Shown piece after piece: positions 12,330 through 21,205 of a DNA stretch of 28,235 nucleotides. Under the pieces are notes generated by a model. It ran no database searches and was not told the DNA's origin. It saw only the letters and a list, made by a program, of their open reading frames with translations. Source of the DNA: Nymphaea colorata. Its lineage: Eukaryota; Streptophyta; Magnoliopsida; Nymphaeales; Nymphaeaceae. Each line of letters starts with the position of its first letter. The first letter of the stretch is position 1. The stretch spans positions 1 through 28,235 of the forward strand of contig NW_022205175.1 in NCBI RefSeq assembly GCF_008831285.2. The letters run 5' to 3'. Position numbers and translations under genes: made by a program.

Positions 12330-14542
12330 AACTTGTGATTTCATTCACTAAATCAGTAATGTGAATGTAACAATTAATAACCACTTTCAATTAATATGTG
12401 TGATCAAATGAATCACTCATAGATATGTAACAACAAGTTAACTCACTGGATTAACTGCAATGGATCAAACTAATATTAGATCTCATTTTATCTATATGAA
12501 CTTGTGATCAATCATTTAAATCATTCATTTAGATGTAATAACAAGTGAAACACCATTATATTATTGTGATTGCACAATTGAATGACTTGAATCTCATTCA
12601 TTTTCTTTTAAAATTGTGATTTCAATGTACTAAATCATTTAATATGGATTAACAACGTTATCCACATTCAATTAATATGCATGATCAAAATGAATCAATA
12701 AATCCACTATTATTGATAAACTTGGATTTCTTTCCATAGATCATTCACTATTGATGTACACAAGTTCAACCGATTGGATTAACTACAAGGATCGAACTAA
12801 TGCATAGATCCCACTTATAAACATAAACTTGTGATTTGAATCAATTAAATAATTCATTATAGATGTAATAACAAGTAAGACACATTAGATTAAATATCGA
12901 TGAGCAAACAATCACTTGAATCTCATTAATTTTCTTTTAAGCTTGTGATTTACAAGCTATAAATTCAATATGGATGTACAACAAGTAAAAAAAAAATTCA
13001 ATTAAATATGCGATCAAGAAACACTTAAATCCCACTCGTATTGATGGAACTTGCGATTTCATCTCAAATCGTTCGCCATAGATGTAACATGAAGTTAAAC
13101 TCATTAGATTGGATACAAGGGATCGAACAAATGCATTGGTTCCTTTTGTATCCATATAAACTAGTGATTTTATCTTTTAAATCATTCATTACAGACTTAT
13201 AACAACGAAACATATTAGATTAACTACAAGAGATCATTTGAATGAGTTGAATCTCATTCATTTTCATACGAACATTCAATGTGAATCATCAACAAGTTAA
13301 CCACTTTCAATTAAATATGTGTGATCAATGAATGAATTAAATCTTGGCATTGATACGACTTATGATGAAATCTATTCGATCATCAATATTAGATATGTAA
13401 CTACAAGTTCAACTCATAGATTAACTGCAAGATCAAACTAATGCTTAGATCCATTTGTATCACGTGAACTTGTGATGCAATCACTTAAATCATTCATTAT
13501 AGATGCAACAACAAGTGAAACACATTATATTTAGTGTGATTGAGCAAATGAATAACCTGAATCTCATTCAATTTCATTTAAACTTGTGATTTCAATCCAC
13601 TACATCATTTAATATGTATTATAAAATGTTACACATTTAATTTAATATGTGTGATCAAATGAATGAATTAAATCCCATATTATTGACACAACTTGTGATT
13701 TTTTTCTTAGATCATTCATCATAGATGATGTAACAATAGTTCAACTAATTGGATTAACTAAAGGGGTGTAACTAAGGTAATGATCCCATTTACATACTAT
13801 GAACTTGTGATTTCAATCATTAAAATATTCATTATAATGTAATAAAAGTGAGACACATTAGATTAAATATGAGTGAGCAAATCAATCAGTTGAGTCTCAT
13901 TCATTTTTTTTTATCTTGTGATTTCAATTCACTATATATTTAATATGGATGTAATAACAAGTTAAGCAATTGAATTAAATATGTGCGATCAAAGAATCAC
14001 TTAATTCCACTCGTAATGATGTAACTTGTGATTTCATTCCTTAATCCTTCGCTATAGATGTACAAGAAGTTAAACTCGTTGGATTATTTAAAAGAGATCA
14101 AACAATTGTGATTTCAATCATTTAAATATTCATATCGATGTAACAACAAGTGAGACACATTAGATTAAATATAAGTGAGCAAACGAACACTTGATTCTCA
14201 TTCATTTCTTTTAAGCTTGTGATTTCAGTCTACTAAATGATTCAATATGGATGTAACAAAAGTTAGGCAATTAATTAAATATGCGTCATCAAAAGCATCA
14301 CTTAAACCAACTCGCATTGATAGGAACTTGTGATTTATCTTTAAATTGTTCCCTATGTATGTAACAAGAAGTAAGCTCATTGCATTAGATACAAGGGATT
14401 AAACAAATGCATTGGTCTATTTCTACCATGTAAACTAGTGATTTAGTATTTTAATCATTCATTATAGACATTGTAACAAGCGAAATATTACATTAACTAT
14501 AAGTGATCAAGTGAATGAGTTGAATTCCTTCATTTTCATACA
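12330..14542 (+). repeat. HOR copy C6, standard 7-trimer form
   Basis: All 20 segments are present; 2213 bp. Segment 6 (from about 12941) is atypical: it begins AGCTTGTGATTTAC and has TTCAATATGGATGT, bases typical of segment 18, before returning to the poly-A-bearing segment 6 sequence. Confidence 0.92.
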
Positions 14543-16715
14543 AACTTGTGATTTCAGTTCACTAAATCAGTCAATGTGAATGTAACAATAAGTTAACACT
14601 TCAATTAATATGTGTGATCAAATGAATCAACTCATTAGATATGTAACTACAAGTTTAACTCACTGGATTAACTGCAATGGATCAACTAATACTTAGATCT
14701 CATTTGTATCTATATGAACTTGTGATCGCATCATTAAATCATTCATTTTAGATGTAATAACAGTGAAACCTTATATTTATTGTGATTGCACAATGAATGA
14801 CTTGAATCTCATTCATTTTCGTTTAAAATTGTGATTTCAATGTACTAATCATTTAATATGGATTAACACGTCTTATCACATTCAAGTTAATATGCATGAT
14901 CAAATGAATCATAAATCTCATTATTGATACAAACTTAGGATTTCTTTCCATAGATCATTCACTATTGATGTAGCACAAGTTCAACGATTGGATTAACTCA
15001 AGGGATCGAACTAATGCATAGATCCTTATATACATTGAACTTGTGATTTGAATCAATTAATAATTATTATAGATGTAATAACAAGTAGACACATTAGATT
15101 AATATCGATGAGCAAATAATCACTTGAATCTCATTAATTTTCTTTTAACTTGTGATTACAATCGATAAATATCAATAAGGATGTTACAAAAGTAAAAAAA
15201 AAATCAATTAAATATGCGTGATCAAAAAAACACTTAAATCCCACTCGTATTGAGGGAACTTGCGATTTCAATCCCTCAAATCGTTGCATAGATGTAACAT
15301 GAAGTTAAACTCATTAGATTGGATAAAGGGATCGAACAAATGCATTGGTTCCTTTGTATCATATAACTAGTGATTTAATCTTTTAAACCATTCATTAAGA
15401 CTTATAACAAACGAAACATATTAGATTAACTACAAGAATCATTTGAATGAGTTGAATTCATTCATTTTATACGAACATTCAATGTGAATGCATCAAAAGT
15501 TAACCACTTTCAATTAAATATGTGTGATCAAATGAATGAATTAAATCTCTCGGGCATTGATACGAACTTATGATTTAAATCTATTCGATCATCATAATTA
15601 GATATGTAACTACAAGTTCAACTCATTAGATTAACTGCAAGGGATCAAACTAATGCATAGATCCATTTGTATCCACGTGAACTTGTGATTGCAATCACTT
15701 AAATCATTCATTATAGATGCAAAACAAGTGAAACACATTATATTTAGTGTGATTGAGAAATGAATAACCTGAATCTCATTCAATTCATTAAACTTGGATT
15801 TCAATCCACTAATCATTTAATATTAATAAATGTATACACATTTAATTAATATGGTGATCAATAAGAATTAAATCCACATATTGACACAACTTGTGATTTC
15901 TTTCCTTAATCATTCATCATAGATGATGTAACAAAATAACTAATGGATTAATACAAGGGTGTAACTAAGGTAATGATCATTTACATACATATGAACTGTA
16001 TTCATTAATCATTATATACATGTAATAACAAGTGAGACACATTAGATAATATGAGTGAGCAAATCATCAGTTGATCTCATTATATTTTAATGTGATTTCA
16101 ATTCACTATATTTAATGGATGTAATAACAGTTAACACATTGAATTAAATATGTGCGATCAAAAGAATCACTTAAATTCCACTCGTAATGATAGTAACTTG
16201 TGATTTCCATTCCTTAAATCCTTCGCTATAGATGTAACAAGAAGTTAAACTCGTTGGATTATTTAAAAGAGATCAAACAAATTGTGATTTCAATCATTTA
16301 AATCATTCATATCGATGTAACAACAAGTGAGACACATTAGATTAAATATAAGTGAGCAAACGAACCACTTGATCTCATTCATTTTCTTTTAAGCTTGTGT
16401 TCAGTCTACTAAATGATTCATATGGATGTAACAACAATTAGGCACATTCAATTAAATAGCGTCATCAAAAGCATCACTTAAACCAACTCGCATTGATAGG
16501 AATTGTGATTTCTCTTAAATTGTTCCTATGTATGTAACAAGAAGTTAACTCATTGCATAGATACAAGGATTAAACAATGCATTGGTCTCATTCTACCATG
16601 TAAACTAGTGATTTAGTCATTTTAATCATTCATTATAGACATTGTAACAGCGAAACATATTACATTAACTATAAGTGATCAAGTGAATGAGTTGAATCTC
16701 CTTCATTTTCATACA
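14543..16715 (+). repeat. HOR copy C7, standard 7-trimer form
   Basis: All 20 segments are recognisable; 2173 bp, the shortest of the standard copies. About 15780-16140 (segments 12-15) has so many single-base losses that segments are hard to align, yet order is kept. It is the last copy with the left-hand variants in segments 11 and 17. Confidence 0.9.
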
Positions 16716-18937
16716 AACTTGTGATTTCATTCACTAAATCAGTCAATGTGAATGTAACAATAAGTTAACCACTTTCAATTAAATATGTGTGATCAAATGA
16801 ATCAACTCATTAGATATGTAATACAAGTTTAACTCACTGGATTAACTGCAATGGATCAAACTAATACTTAGATCCATTTGTATCTATATGAACTTGTGAT
16901 CGCAATCATTTAAATCATTCATTTTAGATGTAATAACAGTGAAACACCTTATATTATTGTGATTGCACATTGAATGACTTGAATCTCATTCATTTTCGTT
17001 TAAAATTGTATTTCAATGTACTAATCATTTAATATGGATAACAACGTCTTATCCACATTCAATTAATATGCATGATCAAATGAATCAATAAATCCACTAT
17101 TATTGATACAAACTTAGTATTTCTTTCCATAGATCATTCACTATTGATGTAGCCACAAGTTCAACCGATTGGATTAACTACAGGGATCGAACTAATGCAT
17201 AGATCCCACTTATATACATATGAACTTGTGATTGAATCAATTAAATAATTCATTATAGATGTAATAACAGTAGACACATTAGATTAAATCGATGAGCAAA
17301 TCAATCACTTGAATCTCATTAATTTTCTTTTAAACTTGTGATTACAATCGACTAAATAATTCAATAAGGATGTTACACAAGTAAAAAAAATCAATTAAAT
17401 ATGCGTGATCAAAAGAAACACTTAAATCCCACTCGTATTGAGGGAACTTGCGATTTCAATCCCTCAAATCGTTCGCCATAGATGTAACATGAAGTTAAAT
17501 CATTAGATTGGATACAAGGATCGAACAAATGCATTGGTTCCTTTTGTATCCATATAAACTAGTATTTAATCTTTTAAACCATTCATTACAGACTTTATAA
17601 AACGAAACATATTAGATTAACTACAAGAGATCATTTGAATGAGTTGAATCTCATTCATTTCATACGAACATTCAATGTGAATGCATCAACAAGTTAACCA
17701 CTTTCAATTAAATATGTGTGATCAAATGAATGAATTAAATCTCTCGGCATTGATACGAACTTATGATTTAAATCTATTCGACATCAATAATTAGATATGT
17801 AACTACAAGTTCAACTCATTAGATTAACTGCAAGGGATCAAACTAATGCATAGATCCATTTGTATCCCGTGAACTGTGATTGCAATCACTTAAATCATTC
17901 ATTATAGATGCAATAACAAGTGAAACACATTATATTTAGTGTGATTGAGCAAATGAATAACCTGAATCTCATTCAATTTCATTTAAACTTGTGATTTCAA
18001 TCCACTACATCATTTTAATGTTTAATAAAATGTTATACACATTTAATTTAATATGTGTGATCAAATGAATGAATAAATCCCATATTATTGACACAAACTT
18101 GTGATTTCTTTCCTTAATCATTCATCATAGATGATTAACAACAAGTTCAACTAATTGGATTAACTACAAGGGTGTAACTAAGGAATGATCCCATTTACAT
18201 ACATATGAATTGTGATTTCAATCATAAAATTCATTATACATGTAATAACAAGTGAGACACATTAGATTAAATATGAGTGAGCAAATCATCAGTGAGTCTC
18301 ATTCATTTTCTTTTAATCTTGTGATTTCAATTCACTATATCATTTAATATGGATGTAATACAAGTTAAGCCATTGAATTAAGATATGTGCGATCAAAAGA
18401 TCACTTAAATTCCACTCAAATGATAGTAACTTGTGATTTCATTCTTAAATCCTTCGCTATAGATGTAACAGAAGTTAAACTCGTTGGATTATTTAAAAGA
18501 GATCAAACAAATGTGATTTCAATCATTTAAATCATTCATTACAATGTAAAACAAGTGGACACATTAGATTAATATAAGTGAGCAACGAATCACTTGATTC
18601 TCATTCATTTCTTTTAAGCTTGTGATTTCAGTCTACTAAATGATTCAATATGGATGTAACAACAATTAGGCACATTCAATTAAATAGCGTCATCAAAAGC
18701 ATCACTTAAACCAACTCGCATGATAGGAACTGTGATTCATCTTAAATTGTTCCCTATGTATGTAACAATTAAGCTCATTGATTAGGTACAGGATTAAAAT
18801 GCATTGGTCTCATTTCTAACCATGTAAACTATGATTTAGTCATTTTAATCATTCATATAGACATTGTAACAGCGAAACATATTACATTAACTATAAGTGA
18901 TCAAGTGAATGAGTTGAATCTCCTTCATTTTCATACA
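16716..18937 (+). repeat. HOR copy C8, standard 7-trimer form
   Basis: All 20 segments are present; 2222 bp. It is the first copy to carry ATGCAATAACAAG in segment 11 (instead of ATGCAACAACAAG) and CGAATCACTTG in segment 17 (instead of CGAACCACTTG). Confidence 0.93.
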
Positions 18938-19115
18938 AACTTGTGATTTCAGTTCACTAAATCAGTCAATGTGAATGTAACAATAAGTTAACCACTTTCA
19001 ATTAAATATGTGTGATCAAATGAATCAACTCATTAGATATGTAACTACAAGTTTAACTCACTGGATTAACTGCAATGGATCAAACTAATACTTAGATCTC
19101 ATTTGTATCTATATG
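18938..19115 (+). repeat. Segment 1: fused Y/Z monomer (178 bp)
   Basis: The first ~95 bp are class Y (AATCAGTCAATGTGAATG, AATATGTGTGATCAAATG). The rest is the 3' part of a class Z monomer (ACTACAAGTTTAACTC, AACTGCAATGGATCAAAC, TTGTATCTATATG). The Y tail and Z head, about 50-60 bp, are missing. It occurs at the start of every HOR copy, so the fusion predates HOR amplification. The Z half closely resembles segment 10. Confidence 0.9.
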
Positions 19116-19230
19116 AACTTGTGATCGCAATCATTTAAATCATTCATTTTAGATGTAATAACAAGTGAAACACCTTATATTTATTGTGATTGCACAATTG
19201 AATGACTTGAATCTCATTCATTTTCGTTTA
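19116..19230 (+). repeat. Segment 2: class X monomer
   Basis: 115 bp. Told apart by GATCGCAATCATTTAAATC and GATTGCACAATTGAATGAC; ends TTTTCGTTTA. Confidence 0.9.
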
Positions 19231-19343
19231 AAATTGTGATTTCAATGTACTAAATCATTTAATATGGATTAACAACGTCTTATCCACATTCAAGTTAATA
19301 TGCATGATCAAATGAATCAATAAAATCCACTATTATTGATACA
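19231..19343 (+). repeat. Segment 3: class Y monomer
   Basis: 113 bp. Starts AAATTGTGATTTCAATG; told apart by AACAACGTCTTATCCAC and ATATGCATGATC. Copies C10-C13 read CATTCAATTTAATATG or close to it where C9 has CATTCAAGTTAATATG. Confidence 0.9.
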
Positions 19344-19456
19344 AACTTAGATTTCTTTCCCATAGATCATTCACTATTGATGTAGCCACAAGTTCAACCG
19401 ATTGGATTAACTACAAGGGATCGAACTAATGCATAGATCCCACTTATATACATATG
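19344..19456 (+). repeat. Segment 4: class Z monomer
   Basis: 113 bp. Starts AACTTAG instead of AACTTGTG; told apart by GATGTAGCCACAAG and CAACCGATTGG; ends CACTTATATACATATG. Confidence 0.9.
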
Positions 19457-19568
19457 AACTTGTGATTTGAATCAATTAAATAATTCATTATAGATGTAAT
19501 ACAAGTAAGACACATTAGATTAAATATCGATGCAAATCAATCACTTGAATCTCATTAATTTTCTTTTA
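19457..19568 (+). repeat. Segment 5: class X monomer
   Basis: 112 bp. Told apart by GAATCAATTAAATAATTC and by the AATATCGATGAGC motif (shortened in this copy). C11 and C12 read AAGTGAGACAC or close to it, where earlier copies have AAGTAAGACAC. Confidence 0.88.
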
Positions 19569-19675
19569 AATTGTGATTACATCGACTAAATAATTCAATA
19601 AGGATGTTACAACAGTAAAAAAAAATCAATTAAATATCGTGATCAAAGAACACTTAAATCCACTCGTATTGGAGG
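19569..19675 (+). repeat. Segment 6: class Y monomer with poly-A tract
   Basis: 107 bp. Told apart by GATTAC at its start, GGATGTTACAAC, and a run of nine A at 19617-19625 where other Y monomers have AAGCACATTG-like sequence. The run varies from about 8 to 11 A between copies. Confidence 0.9.
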
Positions 19676-19784
19676 AACTTGCGATTTCAATCCCTCAAAT
19701 CGTTCGCCTAGATGTAACATGAAGTTAACTCATTAGATTGGATAAGGATCGAACAAATGCATTGGTTCCTTTTGTATCCATATA
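19676..19784 (+). repeat. Segment 7: class Z monomer
   Basis: 109 bp. Starts AACTTGCGATTTC; told apart by CAAATCGTTCGCC and GCATTGGTTCCTTTTG. In several copies its complement stays open for about 60-70 codons, which gives recurrent spurious frames; these follow repeat identity and are not genes. Confidence 0.9.
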
Positions 19785-19898
19785 AACTAGTGATTTTAAT
19801 CTTTAAACCATTCATTACAGACTTTATAACAAACGAAACATATTAGATTAACTACAAGAGATCATTTGAATGAGTTGAATCTCATTCATTTTCATACG
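19785..19898 (+). repeat. Segment 8: class X monomer
   Basis: 114 bp. Starts AACTAGTGATTTTAATC; told apart by CAGACTTTATAACAAACG. Closest to segment 20, which shares AACTAGTGATTTTA. Contains an 8-bp-arm hairpin near its end. Confidence 0.9.
19867..19888 (+). repeat. Inverted repeat in segment 8
   Basis: TGAATGAG and CTCATTCA are perfect reverse complements separated by six bases (TTGAAT). The same structure recurs in segment 8 of most HOR copies. In segment 20 the right arm reads CTCCTTC, so one pair is lost. Confidence 0.85.
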
Positions 19899-19990
19899 AA
19901 CCATTCAATGTGAATGCATCAACAAGTTAACCACTTTCAATTAAATATGTGTGATCAAATGAATGAATTAAATCTCTGGGCATTGATACG
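19899..19990 (+). repeat. Segment 9: shortened class Y monomer (92 bp)
   Basis: Reads AACCATTCAATGTGAATGC directly after the segment 8 tail, missing about 22 bases that include the usual CTTGTGATTTC start. The tail is told apart by AAATCTCTCGGGCATTG in other copies (CTCTGGG here). The same shortening is in every copy. Confidence 0.88.
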
Positions 19991-20093
19991 AACTTATGAT
20001 TTAAATCTCATTAGATATGTAACTACAAGTTCAACTCATTAGATTAACTGCAAGGGATCAAACTAATGCATAGATCCCATTTGTATCCACGTG
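19991..20093 (+). repeat. Segment 10: class Z monomer, short in this copy
   Basis: 103 bp, starting AACTTATGATTTAAATC. Told apart by TTAGATATGTAACTACAAG and GTATCCACGTGAAC. C1-C8 have a longer left part (TCGATCATCAATAATTAG or close). C11 and C12 have CTTAGATCAATAATTAG. C9 lacks much of it. Confidence 0.88.
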
Positions 20094-20208
20094 AACTTGT
20101 GATTGCAATCACTTAAATCATTCATTATAGATGCAATAACAAGTGAAACACATTATATTTAGTGTGATTGAGCAAATGAATAACCTGAATCTCATTCAAT
20201 TTCATTTA
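20094..20208 (+). repeat. Segment 11: class X monomer
   Basis: 115 bp. Told apart by GTGATTGCAATCACTTAAATC and ATGAATAACCTGAATC. Its two halves resemble each other: GTGATTG..CAAT..TTAAATCATTCA near the start and GTGATTGAGCAAAT..TGAATCTCATTCA further on. Confidence 0.9.
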
Positions 20209-20323
20209 AACTTGTGATTTCAATCCACTACATCATTTTAATATGTATTAATAAAATGTTATACACATTTAATTTAATATGTGTGATCAAATGAATGAAT
20301 TAAATCCCACTATTATTGACACA
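20209..20323 (+). repeat. Segment 12: class Y monomer
   Basis: 115 bp. Told apart by CCACTACATCATTTTAATATG and ATTAATAAAATGTTATAC; ends CTATTATTGACAC. Confidence 0.9.
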
Positions 20324-20377
20324 AACTTGTGATTTTTTTCCTTAGATCATTCATCATAGATGATGTAACAACAAGTT
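20324..20377 (+). repeat. Inverted repeats within segment 13
   Basis: Outer arms AACTTGT (20324-20330) and ACAAGTT (20371-20377) are perfect reverse complements 40 bases apart. Inside them, CATCAT (20352-20357) and ATGATG (20360-20365) form a second dyad with a 2-base centre. The outer pair, or a near match, recurs in many monomers of all three classes; the inner pair is special to segment 13. Confidence 0.85.
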
Positions 20378-20437
20378 CAACTAATTGGATTAACTACAAG
20401 GGTGTAACTAAGGTAATGATCCATTTACATACATATG
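20324..20437 (+). repeat. Segment 13: class Z monomer
   Basis: 114 bp. Told apart by a T-rich start (GATTTTTTTCC here, GATTTCTTTTCC elsewhere), CATCATAGATGATG, and GGGTGTAACTAAGGTAATG, which replaces the usual GGGATCGAACTAATG. Confidence 0.9.
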
Positions 20438-20552
20438 AACTTGTGATTTCAATCATTAAAATCATTCATTATACATGTAATAACAAGTGAGACACATTAG
20501 ATTAAATATGAGTGAGCAAATCAATCAGTTGAGTCTCATTCATTTTCTTTTA
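20438..20552 (+). repeat. Segment 14: class X monomer
   Basis: 115 bp. Told apart by CATTATACATGTAATAAC, AAATATGAGTGAGC and CAGTTGAGTCTC. Confidence 0.9.
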
Positions 20553-20667
20553 ATCTTGTGATTTCAATTCACTATATCATTTAATATGGATGTAATAACA
20601 AGTTAAACACATTGAATTAAATATGTGCGATCAAAAGAATCACTTAAATTCCACTCGTAATGATAGT
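20553..20667 (+). repeat. Segment 15: class Y monomer
   Basis: 115 bp. Starts ATCTTGTGATTTC; told apart by TTCACTATATCATTTAATATG, ATGTGCGATCAAAAG and CACTCGTAATGATAG. Confidence 0.9.
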
Positions 20668-20750
20668 AACTTGTGATTTCCATTCCTTAAATCCTTCGCT
20701 ATAGATGTAACAGAAGTTAAACTCGTTGGATTATTTAAAAGAGATCAAAC
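20668..20750 (+). repeat. Segment 16: truncated class Z monomer (83 bp)
   Basis: Begins as a normal Z (AACTTGTGATTTCCATTCC, CTTCGCTATAGATGTAAC) but ends at GAGATCAAAC and runs directly into segment 17 (AAATTGTGATTTC), losing about 30 bp of Z tail. Found once per full HOR copy (C1 to C12 except C5), so it makes a good copy counter. Confidence 0.92.
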
Positions 20751-20865
20751 AAATTGTGATTTCAATCATTTAAATCATTCATTATCAATGTAACAACAAG
20801 TGAGACACATTAGATTAAATATAAGTGAGCAAACGAATCACTTGATTCTCATTCATTTTCTTTTA
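20751..20865 (+). repeat. Segment 17: class X monomer
   Basis: 115 bp. Starts AAATTGTGATTTCAATC; told apart by AAATATAAGTGAGCAAACG. Carries two position-dependent variants (ATCGATG or ATCAATG; CGAACC or CGAATC). Confidence 0.9.
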
Positions 20866-20978
20866 AGCTTGTGATTTCAGTCTACTAAATGATTCAATAT
20901 GGATGTAACAACAAGTTAGCACATTCAATTAAATATGCGTCATCAAAAGCATCACTTAAACCAACTCGCATTGATAGG
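20866..20978 (+). repeat. Segment 18: class Y monomer
   Basis: 113 bp. Starts AGCTTGTGATTTCAGTC; told apart by ATATGCGTCATCAAAAGC and CCAACTCGCATTGATAGG. Confidence 0.9.
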
Positions 20979-21090
20979 AACTTGTGATTTCATCTCTTAA
21001 ATTGTTCCCTATGTATGTAACAGAAGTTAAGCTCATTGCATTAGATACAAGGGATTAAACAAATGCATTGGTCTCATTTCTAACCATGTA
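20979..21090 (+). repeat. Segment 19: class Z monomer
   Basis: 112 bp. Told apart by AAATTGTTCCCTATGTATG, GGGATTAAACAAATGC and TTTCTAACCATGTA. The C10 copy lacks about 20-25 bases in its centre (around 22640-22652). Confidence 0.9.
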
Positions 21091-21205
21091 AACTAGTGAT
21101 TTTAGTCATTTTAATCATTCATTATAGACATTGTAACAAGCGAAACATATTACATTAACTATAAGTGATCAAGTGAATGAGTTGAATCTCCTTCATTTTC
21201 ATACA
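21091..21205 (+). repeat. Segment 20: class X monomer
   Basis: 115 bp. Starts AACTAGTGATTTTAGTC; told apart by ACATTGTAACAAGCG, ACTATAAGTGATCAAGTG and GAATCTCCTTC. Leads into segment 1 of the next copy. Confidence 0.9.

Larger units (their letters stand above)
18938..21205 (+). repeat. HOR copy C9, cleanest standard copy; used here as reference
   Basis: All 20 segments are present in 2268 bp with few apparent base losses, so it was used to place segment borders: 18938, 19116, 19231, 19344, 19457, 19569, 19676, 19785, 19899, 19991, 20094, 20209, 20324, 20438, 20553, 20668, 20751, 20866, 20979 and 21091. One oddity is segment 10, which lacks about 12-15 bases present elsewhere (AAATCTCATTAGATATG instead of a longer TCGATCATCAATAATTAG-containing form). 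Confidence 0.95.

Noticed and set aside
19617-19625. Poly-A tract as the tail of a retroposed element
   Set aside because: It sits inside an ordinary Y monomer, recurs at the same HOR position, and has no element body or target-site duplication next to it.
20688-20750. CENP-B-box-like matches in segment 16 (CTTCGCTATAGATG; CTCGTTGGATTA)
   Set aside because: They resemble the 5' half of the box (TTCG then A five bases on), but the essential CGGG half is absent, giving TGTA or ATTT. Chance similarity is likely in a long repeat.
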